A DNA stretch of 64,000 nucleotides from Actinomycetes bacterium (lineage in GTDB: Bacteria; Actinomycetota; Actinomycetes; Propionibacteriales; Nocardioidaceae), in the NCBI GenBank assembly GCA_023460975.1, contig JAEWOG010000090.1, positions 157,495 to 221,494 of the forward strand. The letters are read 5' to 3'. Both the position numbers and the translations under genes were made by a program. The notes beneath the pieces were generated by a model, which was not told the origin of the DNA, did no database searches, and saw only the letters and a program-made list of their open reading frames with translations. How positions within the stretch are numbered: position 1 is the first letter of the stretch; each line of letters begins with the position of its first letter. This document shows positions 44,257 to 53,774 of this stretch, in pieces.

Positions 44257-45801
44257 ATGACGCCCACCGAGCAGTCCCCCACGACCCAGACGTACGACGT
44301 GGTGGTCGTCGGCTCGGGTGGAGGCGCGATGACGGCGGCGTACCTCGCCCAGCGTGCCGGACTGAGCACGGTCGTCGTCGAGAAGACCGAGTTCCTGGGC
44401 GGCACGTCGGCGTACTCGGGTGGCGCGTGCTGGCTCCCCGGCACCCAGGTGCAGCAGCGGTGTGGAGTCACCGCAGACTCGACCGAGTCGGCGCGGACCT
44501 ACCTCGGCGTGGTCCTCGATGATGCGGAGCACCCGGCCGATGTGGCCAAGGTCGAGGCCTTCCTCGCCCAGGCGCCGCGGCTGGTGGCCGACCTCGAGTC
44601 CGACGAGCTCATCGAGTTCGAATCGGTCGCGTTCCCCGAGTACTTCGATGCCCCGGGCCGGGTACCGGCCGGGCGTTCGATCCAGCCGACGAGTGTCTTG
44701 CGGCCCGACCTGCCGCCCGAGGTGGCGGCGCTGGTTCGTCCCCCCGTCGAGCGCGACCGTGTGGGCCGGGAGGGCCGGCGCACGATGAGCGGCGGACAGG
44801 CGCTCATCGCTCGCCTGCTGTGGGCCTACACCCGAGACGGCGGAGCCGTCCTGACCAACCATGCCGTCGACTCACTGGTCACCGACGACTCCGGCCGGGT
44901 CACGGGCGTGGTGGCCCAGACCGCTGAGGGGCCCCGGACCCTTGCGGCGCACCGCGGCGTGATCCTCGCCGCTGGCGGCTTCGAGCACAACCAGTCGTGG
45001 CGCGACGAGCACGGCGTGCCCGGCGCCGCGGCATGGTCGATGGCCCCCGAGGGCACGAACACCGGTGAGCCGATCGCGGCCGCGCAACACCTGGGCGCCG
45101 CCACCGACCTCATGGACCAGGGCTGGTTCTGCCCCGGGCTGGAGCACCCGGACGGGCGCGGCTCGTTCGTCCTCGGATTCCGGGGCGGCGTCATCGTCGA
45201 CCGGACGGGCGCCCGGTTCGCCAACGAGTGCCTGCCCTACGACCGGTTCGGTCGTCAGATGGCAGCAGGCGAGGGCCGCGTGCCGGCCTGGCTGGTGTTC
45301 GACTCCGCGGAGGGCGGGCGCCTGCCGGCGATCGCGATCCCGGAGGGAGACCCCGCCGAGCACCTCGCGGCTGGCACGTGGGTCCAGGCCGACTCCATCG
45401 CAGCGTTGGCAACCCAGCTCGACCTTCCCGCACTCCCAGACACCGTCGAGCGCTTCAACGGATACGCCGAGGCCGGCAAGGACGCCGAGTTCGGACGCGG
45501 CGACGACGAGTACGACACGTTCTTCGCGGGCGGTCGCGGCCCCAACGCCGCTCTCAGCCCGATCGCGCAGGGGCCGTTCTTCGCCGCCCGCTTCGTCCTG
45601 TCCGACCTCGGCACCAAGGGCGGCCTCGTCACGGACACCGCCGCCCGGGTGCTGCGCGAGGACGGGTCCGCGATCGAGGGCCTGTACGCCACGGCCAACT
45701 CGTCGGCGTCGATGGCGGGACGCGCCTACCCCGGCCCGGGCGTCCCGCTCGGTACGGCGATGGTGTTCGGCTCCCTGGCCGTCCAGGACCTGCTCGCCTG
45801 A
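44257..45801 (+). CDS. 3-ketosteroid delta-1-dehydrogenase-like flavoprotein
   Basis: A 514-residue FAD enzyme. The dinucleotide loop VVVGSGGGAMTAAYLAQRAG is at the N-terminus, SAYSGGACWLPG next, then the substrate domain, and the end NSSASMAGRAYPGPGVPLGTAMVFGSLAVQDLL. The Tyr of LPYDRFG and the Tyr of AYPGPG match catalytic residues of KstD. The family removes hydrogens from ring A of 3-ketosteroids; related members act on other substrates, so the call is at family level. ACGGAGG precedes ATG 44257. Monocistronic. Confidence 0.85.
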   Translation: MTPTEQSPTTQTYDVVVVGSGGGAMTAAYLAQRAGLSTVVVEKTEFLGGTSAYSGGACWLPGTQVQQRCGVTADSTESARTYLGVVLDDAEHPADVAKVEAFLAQAPRLVADLESDELIEFESVAFPEYFDAPGRVPAGRSIQPTSVLRPDLPPEVAALVRPPVERDRVGREGRRTMSGGQALIARLLWAYTRDGGAVLTNHAVDSLVTDDSGRVTGVVAQTAEGPRTLAAHRGVILAAGGFEHNQSWRDEHGVPGAAAWSMAPEGTNTGEPIAAAQHLGAATDLMDQGWFCPGLEHPDGRGSFVLGFRGGVIVDRTGARFANECLPYDRFGRQMAAGEGRVPAWLVFDSAEGGRLPAIAIPEGDPAEHLAAGTWVQADSIAALATQLDLPALPDTVERFNGYAEAGKDAEFGRGDDEYDTFFAGGRGPNAALSPIAQGPFFAARFVLSDLGTKGGLVTDTAARVLREDGSAIEGLYATANSSASMAGRAYPGPGVPLGTAMVFGSLAVQDLLA

Positions 45802-45814
45802 GGGGGGCCCTCAG
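45798..45814. terminator. Small hairpin spanning two convergent stop codons
   Basis: CTGAGGG-GGG-CCCTCAG contains the TGA of the flavoprotein gene and the TGA of glnE, which end 9 bp apart. A 7-bp stem with 3-nt loop may help to end both transcripts. Confidence 0.4.
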
Positions 45815-48786
45815 CCCCAGAAGATGCGCTCGACCACCTGGTGGGCGCGCCGGGTGGTGCGCAGGTAGTCGTTGACCATCTTGTCCGACTCGTCGGAGGA
45901 GTAGCCCAGCACGCGCGCCATCGCCGCCCGCTCGCGAGCATCGCTCGGGAGCTGGTCGGCGGCGCGCCCGCGCACGAGGGTTGCAGCGTTGCGGGTGCGA
46001 CTGACCGTGCACCACGCCTGAGCGAGAACCTCGGCGTCCTCGGCGCTGACGATCTCGGCCTCCTTGGCCGCCGCCAGCGCCGCGAGCGTCTCGGTCGTAC
46101 GCAACTGCGGCACCCGTCCGGCGTGCTGCATCTGGAGCAACTGCACCGTCCACTCGACGTCCGCGAGGCCCCCGCGGCCGAGCTTGAGGTGGGTCTTGGG
46201 GTCCGCGCCCCTCGGCAGGCGCTCGTCGTCCACGCGCGCCTTGATCCGGCGTACCTCCACCACGTCGTCGGCGCTGAGGCCGTCGGCGGGGAAGCGCAGC
46301 GGATCGACGAGTTCGTGGAAGCGTCGACGCAGGTCCTCGTCCCCGACGACCGCGTCCGCGCGCAGCAACGCCTGGAACTCCCACACCGCCGACCAGCGGC
46401 GGTAGTAGGTCGCGTAGGCATCGAGGGTGCGCACGAGGGGCCCCTGCTTGCCCTCGGGACGCAGGTCGGCGTCGACCTCCAGCGGCGGGTCGGTGGCGGG
46501 CAGCGAGAGCAACCTGCGCAGCTCGTTGGCCACGTCCCGGGCAAAGTCCGCGGCGCTCTGCGCGTCGGCACCGTCGTACGGGTCGTGGACGAACATGACG
46601 TCGGCATCGCTGCCGTACGACAGCTCGAACCCGCCGTAGCGGCCCATGGCGACGATCGCGAGGCGAGTCGGGTCAGCCGTCAGGCCGGCGCGCTCGCGGA
46701 CCGCCCGCCGCGCCACGGCGAGCGTGGCCTCGAGCGTGGCGTCGGTGAGCCGGCTCAGGCCGCGGCCCACGTCGATGACGTCGACCTCTCCGAAGAGCTC
46801 CCCGGCCGCAATGCGGAACAGTTCGCGTCGCCGCACCCCGCGGATCGCTCGCGCGGCATCCTCGGCGTCGGGGTTGCGCTCGGCGTTGGCCAGCATCTCG
46901 GTCAGCAGTGGCTCCGCCGCCAGCGGCGCCAGGTCGTCGGCCAACATCTGGACGCCCTGGGGTTCGCGCTCAAGGAGGTCGGTGGCGTACCGGGAGGTCC
47001 CCAGCAGCACCGCCAGCCGCTCCGCGACCTCTCCCTCGTCGCGCAACGTCTTGAGGTACCACGGCGTACGGCCCAGCGACTCGCTGATGCGCCGGAATCC
47101 CCACAGGCCCGCGTCGGGGTCAGGGGTGTCGGCAAACCAGCCGAGCATGACCGGCAACAGCGTGCGCTGGATGGTGGCCGTACGGGAGACGCCCGAGGTG
47201 AGCGCCTCGAGGTGGCGCAGGGCGGCGGCCGGGTCGTGGTAGCCCAGAGCCCTCATCCGCTGCTCGGCCGCCTGCGGCGTGAGGCGCGCTTCGGCCGTGG
47301 GGATCTTGGCCACCGCGCCCAGCAGCGGGCGGTAGAAGAGCTTCTCGTGCAGCCGTCGGACTTCACGCCGGTGGTGCCTGAGGTCCTTCTCGAGGCGCTC
47401 GACCGGCTCCTTCAGGTGTCCCAGCGACCGGCCGAGGCGGCGCAGCGATGCGTCGTCGTCGGGGATGACGTGGGTACGCCTGAGCTGGTGCAGCTGGATG
47501 CGGTGCTCCAGTGTGCGCAGCCACGCATAAGCCCGGTGCATCGACTCGCCGTCCTCGCGTCCGACGTAGCCGCCCTCGATCAGGCGGGCCAGGGCACTGA
47601 GCGTGGCGCCCTCCCGCAGGGACTCGTCGGTACGGCCGTGGACCAGCTGGAGCAACTGCACGGCGAACTCCACGTCGCGCAGCCCGCCCGAGCCGAGCTT
47701 GAGCTGCCTCTCGGCCTCCTTCGCCGGGATGTGGGCCAGCACCCGCCGGCGCATCGCCTGGACGTCCTCGACGAAACCCTCGCGTTCGGCCGCGCTCCAC
47801 ACCATGGGCGCGACCATGTCGACGTACTCCTTGCCCAGGGCAAGGTCGCCGGCGACGGGTCGCGTCTTGAGCAGGGCCTGGAACTCCCAGGTCTTGGCCC
47901 ACCGCTCGTAGTAGGCGCGGTGGCTGGCGACCGTACGGCTCAACAAGCCCGAGCGGCCCTCGGGGCGCAGGTTGGCGTCGACGGGCCAGATGGTGCCCTC
48001 GGTGGTGTGATCGGAGCAGACCGTCATGAGGTGGGCTGCCAGTTGCGCGGCCACACGGGTGGCCTCCGCGTCGGCGACGCCGTCGCGGGCCTCGTGCACG
48101 AAGATGACGTCCACGTCGGAGACGTAGTTGAGCTCGTGGCCGCCACACTTGCCCATGGCGATGACCGAGAGTCGTACGAGGTCCGCCTCCTCGCCCATGC
48201 GCGTGCGCGCGACGGCCAGGGCAGCGTCCAGGGTGCCCGCGGCGAGGTCGGACAGCTCGGCCGCCGCGTCGTCCACGCCCAGCTCGTGCGACACGTCCCG
48301 CGCGGCCAGGCGCATGAGCACGCGGCGGTACTCCACCCGCAGCGCCGTCAGCGCCTCGGCGTCGGGCAACGCGGAGCGCGGCTCCGGATCAGCCGGGTCG
48401 GCGCCCACCGCGCGCAGCAGCGACTCGCGTACGGCATAGGCCGCGGCCCGCGTGCTGCCCAGCGCGGGATCACTCAGCTCGCGCCACTGCTGCGGGTGGC
48501 GCAGCAGGTGCTCGGCCAGCGCGAGCGAGGCACCGAGCACCCCGACCAGACGCATCGCGGTGCCCTCGTCGTCGGTGAGCGCCCCGACGAGGGCGGTACG
48601 GGCCGACGGGCCGCCCTCTCGTTCGAGTGCCTCGAGCAGGTCGCACAGGAGCCTGAGCGCCTGGTCGGGGTCGGCGGTCAGCGCCAGCTTCTCGAGCAGG
48701 CCGGGGGCACCGACCTCGGCGAGCAGCGCTCGCGCCGTGTCGGGGTCCGTGAACCCCGCTCGGACGAGCTCCCCCACGCCGGCCAT
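45811..48786 (-). CDS. glnE: Glutamine synthetase adenylyltransferase / adenylyl-removing enzyme
   Basis: A 991-residue bifunctional regulator that adenylylates and deadenylylates glutamine synthetase. It contains two nucleotidyltransferase domains with the signature GxxGxxELxYxSDxDVxFVH: MGKCGGHELNYVSDVDVIFVHE (about 207) and MGRYGGFELSYGSDADVMFVHD (about 712), each followed by a helical PII-uridylyltransferase-associated domain. Length fits actinobacterial GlnE. ATG 48786 is 1 bp after the stop of the upstream amidotransferase, so the three nitrogen genes are one operon. Confidence 0.95.
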   Translation of the reverse strand: MAGVGELVRAGFTDPDTARALLAEVGAPGLLEKLALTADPDQALRLLCDLLEALEREGGPSARTALVGALTDDEGTAMRLVGVLGASLALAEHLLRHPQQWRELSDPALGSTRAAAYAVRESLLRAVGADPADPEPRSALPDAEALTALRVEYRRVLMRLAARDVSHELGVDDAAAELSDLAAGTLDAALAVARTRMGEEADLVRLSVIAMGKCGGHELNYVSDVDVIFVHEARDGVADAEATRVAAQLAAHLMTVCSDHTTEGTIWPVDANLRPEGRSGLLSRTVASHRAYYERWAKTWEFQALLKTRPVAGDLALGKEYVDMVAPMVWSAAEREGFVEDVQAMRRRVLAHIPAKEAERQLKLGSGGLRDVEFAVQLLQLVHGRTDESLREGATLSALARLIEGGYVGREDGESMHRAYAWLRTLEHRIQLHQLRRTHVIPDDDASLRRLGRSLGHLKEPVERLEKDLRHHRREVRRLHEKLFYRPLLGAVAKIPTAEARLTPQAAEQRMRALGYHDPAAALRHLEALTSGVSRTATIQRTLLPVMLGWFADTPDPDAGLWGFRRISESLGRTPWYLKTLRDEGEVAERLAVLLGTSRYATDLLEREPQGVQMLADDLAPLAAEPLLTEMLANAERNPDAEDAARAIRGVRRRELFRIAAGELFGEVDVIDVGRGLSRLTDATLEATLAVARRAVRERAGLTADPTRLAIVAMGRYGGFELSYGSDADVMFVHDPYDGADAQSAADFARDVANELRRLLSLPATDPPLEVDADLRPEGKQGPLVRTLDAYATYYRRWSAVWEFQALLRADAVVGDEDLRRRFHELVDPLRFPADGLSADDVVEVRRIKARVDDERLPRGADPKTHLKLGRGGLADVEWTVQLLQMQHAGRVPQLRTTETLAALAAAKEAEIVSAEDAEVLAQAWCTVSRTRNAATLVRGRAADQLPSDARERAAMARVLGYSSDESDKMVNDYLRTTRRAHQVVERIFWG

Positions 48787-48787
48787 G

Positions 48788-49531
48788 TCAGCGCACCGCC
48801 TCGGTCGCCTGCGCCGCGACGACCTCGACGAAGGCCCGCACCAGCTGGCGCCAGGTCTCACCGAGCTCGGCGTGAGCGCGGTCGATCTCGTCGAGCACGC
48901 GTCCCTGGTCGACGCCCTGGCGCGCGTGCCGCTCGGCGTCGAGCTCCGCCCACCGGGCCACCAGGCCCCGGTCAGCCTCGGGATGGAACTGGACCCCCCA
49001 GGTGAGCGGGCTGAAGCGAGCCGCTTGGAGATCGCCGTCGGGAGTCGTCGCCAGCGCCACCGCACCGTCAGGCAACGCGGTCACGATGTCGTCGTTCCAC
49101 TGCACGGCGCGCACCGGACCATGCGCGAGCGGACCGAGGAGCGGATCGGAGGCGGCCCGAGGGGTCCAGCCCACCTGACGCAGCCCGATGGCCTGCCCGC
49201 GCGGGTTGACGCCGACGGTCCCGCCCAGCGCCGTCGCCACCAACTGGTGGCCCAGGCAGATCCCGAGCACCGGGATCCGTGACTCGACGCTCTCCCGCAC
49301 GAGGTCCTTGAGCGGGGCCAGCCACCCGTGCTGCTCGTCGTCGTTCGCTCCCATGGGGCCACCGAGCACGACCACGCCGTCGAAGGACGTCACCGGGGGC
49401 AACGCGTCGCCGAGGTAGGGCCGGTGGACGGTGATGTCGAGCGCCAGCGGTCCCCACCACTCGTCGAGGCGTGCGGGCGGGCAGTGCGTGGCGTGCTCGA
49501 TGACCGCCAGCCTCGGTGCGCCCGCCCTCAT
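48788..49531 (-). CDS. Class I glutamine amidotransferase domain protein
   Basis: A 247-residue stand-alone GATase1. It has GGPMGANDD, the nucleophile elbow VLGICLGHQLVATALGG and the His-Glu pair in WGVQFHPEAD, a complete Cys-His-Glu triad. It resembles GuaA-type GATases, but also gamma-glutamyl hydrolases of polyamine routes. It lies between glnA2 (1 bp gap) and glnE (1 bp gap), so a role in glutamine or gamma-glutamyl metabolism is inferred. No synthetase domain is attached. Confidence 0.87.
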   Translation of the reverse strand: MRAGAPRLAVIEHATHCPPARLDEWWGPLALDITVHRPYLGDALPPVTSFDGVVVLGGPMGANDDEQHGWLAPLKDLVRESVESRIPVLGICLGHQLVATALGGTVGVNPRGQAIGLRQVGWTPRAASDPLLGPLAHGPVRAVQWNDDIVTALPDGAVALATTPDGDLQAARFSPLTWGVQFHPEADRGLVARWAELDAERHARQGVDQGRVLDEIDRAHAELGETWRQLVRAFVEVVAAQATEAVR

Positions 49532-49532
49532 G

Positions 49533-50870
49533 TCAGATGACCGGGAGCATCTGGTCGCGCTCGAACTGGGAGACCTGTCCGCGATAGGCCTCCCACTCGT
49601 TGCGCTTGTTGCGCAGGAAGAAGTCGAAGACCTGCTCCCCCAGCGTCTCGGCCATGAGCTCGGAGTTCTCCATGTGCCCGATCGCCTCGGCGAGAGTCTT
49701 GGGCAACGGCTCGAGGCCCAGCGCCTTGCGCTCGCGGTCGCTGAGCGACCACACGTCGTCCTCAGCCTCCCGCGGCAACTCGTAGCCGGCCTCGATGCCC
49801 TTCATGCCAGCCGCCAGCACGGCCGCGTAGGTCAGGTACGGGTTGCAGGCCACGTCCAGGGTGCGCAGCTCGACGCGCGTCGACTGGCCCTTGTTGGGCT
49901 TGTACATAGGCACCCGGATCATGGCGCTGCGGTTGTTGTGACCCCAACAGATGTACGAGGGCGCCTCGCCGCCGCCGATGAGGCGCTTGTAGGAGTTGAC
50001 CCACTGGTTGGTGACCGCGGAGATCTCGTGCGCGTGCGTGAGGATGCCGGCGATGAACTGCCGCCCGGTCTGGCTCAACTGGTACTGGGCGCCGGCCTCG
50101 AAGAAGGCGTTGCGGTCACCCTCGAAGAGGGAGACGTGGGTGTGCATCCCCGACCCCGGGTGCTCGGTGAAGGGCTTGGGCATGAAGCTGGCCCAAATGC
50201 CCTGGCTCAGGGCGACCTCACGCACGACCGTACGGAAGGTCATGATGTTGTCGGCGGTCGTCAGCGCGTCGGCGTAGCGCAGGTCGATCTCCTGCTGCCC
50301 GGGACCACCCTCGTGGTGGCTGAACTCGACCGAGATGCCCATCGACTCGAGCATCGTGATCGCCTCGCGGCGGAAGTCGCTGCCCCGCGACGAGGCGGTG
50401 TGGTCGAAGTAGCCGCTGCGGTCCACCGGCACCGGCACCTGGCCGTCGACCGGCGCGTCCTTGAAGAGGTAGAACTCGATCTCGGGATGGGTGTAGAAGG
50501 TGAAGCCGCGGTCGGCCGCCTTCGCGAGGGTCCGCTTCAGCACGTACCTCGGATCGGCGTAGGAGGGCGACCCGTCCGGCATCGTGATGTCGCAGAACAT
50601 GCGCGCCGTCGAGGGTCCTTCCCCGCGCCACGGAAGGATCTGGAACGTCGAGGGGTCGGGCTTGGCGAGCATGTCGGCCTCTTGGACGCGCGCGAAGCCC
50701 TCGATGGCCGAGCCGTCGAAGCCGATGCCCTCGTCGAAGGCGCCCTCAAGCTCAGCCGGGGCGACGGCCACCGACTTGAGTGAGCCCTGGACGTCGGTGA
50801 ACCACAGCCTCACGAACCGGACGTCGCGCTCCTCGAGCGCCCGGAGCACGAACTCTTCCTGCTTGCCCAT
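49533..50870 (-). CDS. glnA2: Type I glutamine synthetase, GlnA2 class
   Basis: A 445-residue GS. It has VQGSLKSVAVAP and FDGSAIEGFAR (N-terminal beta-grasp), ATP/metal motifs FYTHPEIEFYLF, KPFTEHPGSGMHTHVSLF and the Arg cluster NNRSAMIRVPMYKPN, then ELRTLDVACNPYLTYAAVLAAG. A Tyr at the position adenylylated in GlnA is present (AGYELP). Placement next to glnE matches glnA2 of mycobacteria; in Streptomyces GlnA2/A3 relatives ligate glutamate to polyamines. So it may be a gamma-glutamylpolyamine synthetase or a true GS. Confidence 0.9.
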   Translation of the reverse strand: MGKQEEFVLRALEERDVRFVRLWFTDVQGSLKSVAVAPAELEGAFDEGIGFDGSAIEGFARVQEADMLAKPDPSTFQILPWRGEGPSTARMFCDITMPDGSPSYADPRYVLKRTLAKAADRGFTFYTHPEIEFYLFKDAPVDGQVPVPVDRSGYFDHTASSRGSDFRREAITMLESMGISVEFSHHEGGPGQQEIDLRYADALTTADNIMTFRTVVREVALSQGIWASFMPKPFTEHPGSGMHTHVSLFEGDRNAFFEAGAQYQLSQTGRQFIAGILTHAHEISAVTNQWVNSYKRLIGGGEAPSYICWGHNNRSAMIRVPMYKPNKGQSTRVELRTLDVACNPYLTYAAVLAAGMKGIEAGYELPREAEDDVWSLSDRERKALGLEPLPKTLAEAIGHMENSELMAETLGEQVFDFFLRNKRNEWEAYRGQVSQFERDQMLPVI

Positions 50871-50933
50871 GGCGCAAGCCTAGGGGGTGCTCGGGCGTGA
50901 GAGGCGAGGTGCCCACCGACGAGCGGGAACGGC

Positions 50934-51563
50934 TCAGGGCTTGCGGCAGCCGATGACGTCCTGGGTGCCGTTGACGCCGTCGAAGATGCGGCGCGAGGGA
51001 CCCCACGACGCGGGCGTCGGCGTGAACCACGCAATCGTCCCGCTGACTCGCCCGTCGATCCCATCGACCTCGACCTCATGGGCCTCGAGGGTCAGTGCGG
51101 CCGTCGTCCTCGACGTGCCCGCCCAGCACGCCGTGGCGCGCTGGTAGGTGATGGCCTCCTCGAGGGTGGGGACGTCGCCGACCTCAGTGCCGGCGAAGGC
51201 GACAGTCGCCACCGCGACGTACCCGGTCCGCCCTTCCCAGGGCGCGTCGACCGTGAAGGTCAGCCCGCGGGTGCGGGCCGTGGGCAGGGTGAACGTGGCC
51301 ACTGAGTCCTTCACCTTGCGCGCCTTCGTGCTCCACCCCCGCTTCGCCATGGGGCGATCGAGGCGGTACTGCGACGGCTGGATGCGGCAGCCCTCGCAGC
51401 CGGGCGCGGTGATCGTCAGGGTCGTGGTCCTCGCGCCCTTCGGGGTCGCCGACGCCGACACCGACTCGAGGGGCTGCGCCCCGGCGCTGGGGCCCAGGGA
51501 CAGCAGTCCCGCGGTGATCATCAGTGCTGCGGCGCGAAGCAGGTGCGTGGGGCGGTGCGTCAT
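50934..51563 (-). CDS. Secreted protein of unknown function
   Basis: A 209-residue protein with signal peptide (LLRAAALMITAGLLSLGPSAGA, cleaved near residue 29) and CAGGAG 8 nt before ATG 51563. The mature domain is beta-rich, with a CEGC motif (about residue 55) and two more Cys near the end that could form disulfides. I do not know the family. It lies between nadE and glnA2, 98 bp from nadE, with no clear shared function. Confidence 0.7.
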   Translation of the reverse strand: MTHRPTHLLRAAALMITAGLLSLGPSAGAQPLESVSASATPKGARTTTLTITAPGCEGCRIQPSQYRLDRPMAKRGWSTKARKVKDSVATFTLPTARTRGLTFTVDAPWEGRTGYVAVATVAFAGTEVGDVPTLEEAITYQRATACWAGTSRTTAALTLEAHEVEVDGIDGRVSGTIAWFTPTPASWGPSRRIFDGVNGTQDVIGCRKP

Positions 51564-51661
51564 CGTCGTACTCCTGGAGCCGGGGCGCGCCGACGGCGCC
51601 GCCTGGGCACAACCTAGGGCTCCCGGGAGGCGACTGTCATCGACGTTTTGTCGCGGGCCGC

Positions 51662-53695
51662 CTACGCGTGGGGCACGTCGCGTTCGATCTCCGCCAGCCA
51701 CGCCGTGCCGCGGGCGTCGCTGGGCATCCGCCAATCACCGCGCGGACTCATCGTGCCGCTGGGCGACACCTTCGGCCCGTTGGGCAGCGCCGAGCGCTTG
51801 AACTGGTTGGCGAAGAAACGCTTGACGAAGACCTCGAGCCACGCGCGCACGGTCGCCAGGTCGTACGAGGTCCGTGACGTCTCCGGGAATCCCGGCGGCC
51901 ACTCGCCGACGCTCTCGTCGCGCCACGCGTGCCACGCGAGGAACGCGATCTTGCGCGGCCGATACCCCAGCCGTACGACGTGGTGCAGCGTGAAGTCCTG
52001 GAGGTTGTAGGGGCCCACCGAGTCCTCAGTTGCCTGCGGCTTCACGCCGTCCTGGGCGGGGATGAGCTCAGGGGTGATCTCCTGCCCCAGCACCTCGTCC
52101 AGCACCTGGCCGACCTCGTCACCGAAGTGCCCGTGGGAGATCACCCAGCGGATGAGGTGCTGCACCAGCGTCTTGGGCACGCCCGCGTTGACGCCGTAGT
52201 GAGACATCTGGTCGCCAACGCCGTACGTGCACCACCCCAGCGCCAGCTCGGACAGGTCGCCGGTGCCCACGACGATGCCGCCGTGGTGGTTGGCCAGTCG
52301 GAACAGGTAGTCGTAGCGCAGGCCGGCCTGGACGTTCTCGAAGGTGACGTCGTAGACCTTCTCCCCCCGGGCGAAGGGATGACCCATGTCGGCCAGCATC
52401 TGGGTCGCGCTGGGTCGGATGTCGATCTCAGCAAACGTGACACCGAGCGCCTGCGACAGGCGCGTCGCCAGGGACTTGGAGGTGTCGCCGGTGGCGAATC
52501 CCGGCATCGTGTACGCCAACACGTCGCTGCGCGGTCGCCCGAGCCGATCCATCGCCTTGCACGCCACGATCAGGGCATGGGTGGAGTCGAGTCCGCCGCT
52601 GACCCCGATCACCGCCTTCGGGGTGCCGATGGCCGCGAGACGCCGCTCAAGGCCAGCGACCTGGATGTTGTACGCCTCGTAGCAGTCCAACTCGAGCCTG
52701 GCGGGATCGTCGGGCACGAACGGGAAACGGTCCACGTGGCGTCGCAGGCCCACGTCCCCTCCGGGCGGGGACAGCTCGAACTCGACCGTGCGCGCCTCGG
52801 CCTGGTGGGCGCGGCGGTTGTCGTCAAAGCTCCCCTGCCGCATCCGTTCCTGGCGCATGCGGTCGAGATCGACGTCGACGACCGTGCGGCGCGCACCGTC
52901 GGGGAAGCGCTCCGACTCCCCCAGCAGATCACCGCACTCGTAGACCATCGTCTGGCCGTCCCACGACAGGTCGGTGGTCGACTCGCCCTGCCCCGCGGCC
53001 GCGTAGACGTACGCAGCCAGGCACCGGGCGCTCGCGGAGCGGACGAGGAGTCGGCGGTCCTCGGCCCGGGCCACGGTGATCGGGCTCCCCGACAGGTTCG
53101 CCAGGACGGTGGCTCCGGCCAGGGCCGCGGTGGCGCTGGGAGGCACCGGCACCCACATGTCCTCGCACACCTCGACGTGCAGCGCGAAGCCGGGCAGGTC
53201 GGTCGCGGCGAAGACGAGGTCGGGGCCGAAGGGCACCTCCTCGCCGGCCAGCGTCACGTACTCGCCCTCGGCCTCTTCGCCGGAGGCGAACCAGCGCTTC
53301 TCGTAGAACTCGCGGTAGTTGGGCAGGTACGACTTCGGCGCCACCCCGAGCACCTCGCCGCGGTGAATGACGACCGCGCAGTTGTACACGCGGTGGCCCA
53401 CCGCGAGCGGCGCCCCGATCACGAGCACCGGGGTGAGGACCCGGCTGGCTGCAACGATGCGGTCGATGGCGTCGTGTACGCCCGCCAGGAGCGTGTCTTG
53501 GAGGAACAGGTCGTCGACGGAGTAGCCGCTCAAGCACAACTCCGGGAAGACCGCCAGCGCCACGTGCTCGTCGTGGCACTCGCGGGCCTGGGAGACCACG
53601 GTCTCCGCGTTGGCCGCCGGGTCAGCGAGCGCCACGGGCATCGTCACGGCGGCAACGCGGGCGAAGCCTTGGGCGTAGGCGGAGAAGAAGTCCAC
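51662..53695 (-). CDS. nadE: Glutamine-dependent NAD+ synthetase
   Basis: A 677-residue enzyme for the last step of NAD synthesis. The N-terminal nitrilase-type glutaminase domain contains PELCLSGYSVDDL (Glu), KSYLPNYREFYEKRWF (Lys) and the Cys in HVEVCEDMWVP (about residue 172). The synthetase domain holds the PP-loop VSGGLDSTHAL (about 363) and GTGDLSELALGWCTYG. Length is that of Mycobacterium tuberculosis NadE. Ammonia passes between the domains. It is divergent from the WXG-hydrolase operon. Confidence 0.96.
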   Translation of the reverse strand: MDFFSAYAQGFARVAAVTMPVALADPAANAETVVSQARECHDEHVALAVFPELCLSGYSVDDLFLQDTLLAGVHDAIDRIVAASRVLTPVLVIGAPLAVGHRVYNCAVVIHRGEVLGVAPKSYLPNYREFYEKRWFASGEEAEGEYVTLAGEEVPFGPDLVFAATDLPGFALHVEVCEDMWVPVPPSATAALAGATVLANLSGSPITVARAEDRRLLVRSASARCLAAYVYAAAGQGESTTDLSWDGQTMVYECGDLLGESERFPDGARRTVVDVDLDRMRQERMRQGSFDDNRRAHQAEARTVEFELSPPGGDVGLRRHVDRFPFVPDDPARLELDCYEAYNIQVAGLERRLAAIGTPKAVIGVSGGLDSTHALIVACKAMDRLGRPRSDVLAYTMPGFATGDTSKSLATRLSQALGVTFAEIDIRPSATQMLADMGHPFARGEKVYDVTFENVQAGLRYDYLFRLANHHGGIVVGTGDLSELALGWCTYGVGDQMSHYGVNAGVPKTLVQHLIRWVISHGHFGDEVGQVLDEVLGQEITPELIPAQDGVKPQATEDSVGPYNLQDFTLHHVVRLGYRPRKIAFLAWHAWRDESVGEWPPGFPETSRTSYDLATVRAWLEVFVKRFFANQFKRSALPNGPKVSPSGTMSPRGDWRMPSDARGTAWLAEIERDVPHA

Positions 53696-53774
53696 GACGC
53701 GAGTCTAGGGACCACCGCACCCGACACGGCGACACCCGGTTTGAAGTAGGCCCGGGTGCGGTAAAGGGGTCCCC

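Noticed and set aside
45841..49005. Open frame of 1054 codons on the plus strand
   Set aside because: It is antisense to glnE and the amidotransferase, both certain genes.
51929..53749. Open frame of 606 codons antisense to nadE
   Set aside because: NadE is unambiguous; the antisense frame shows no family motif.
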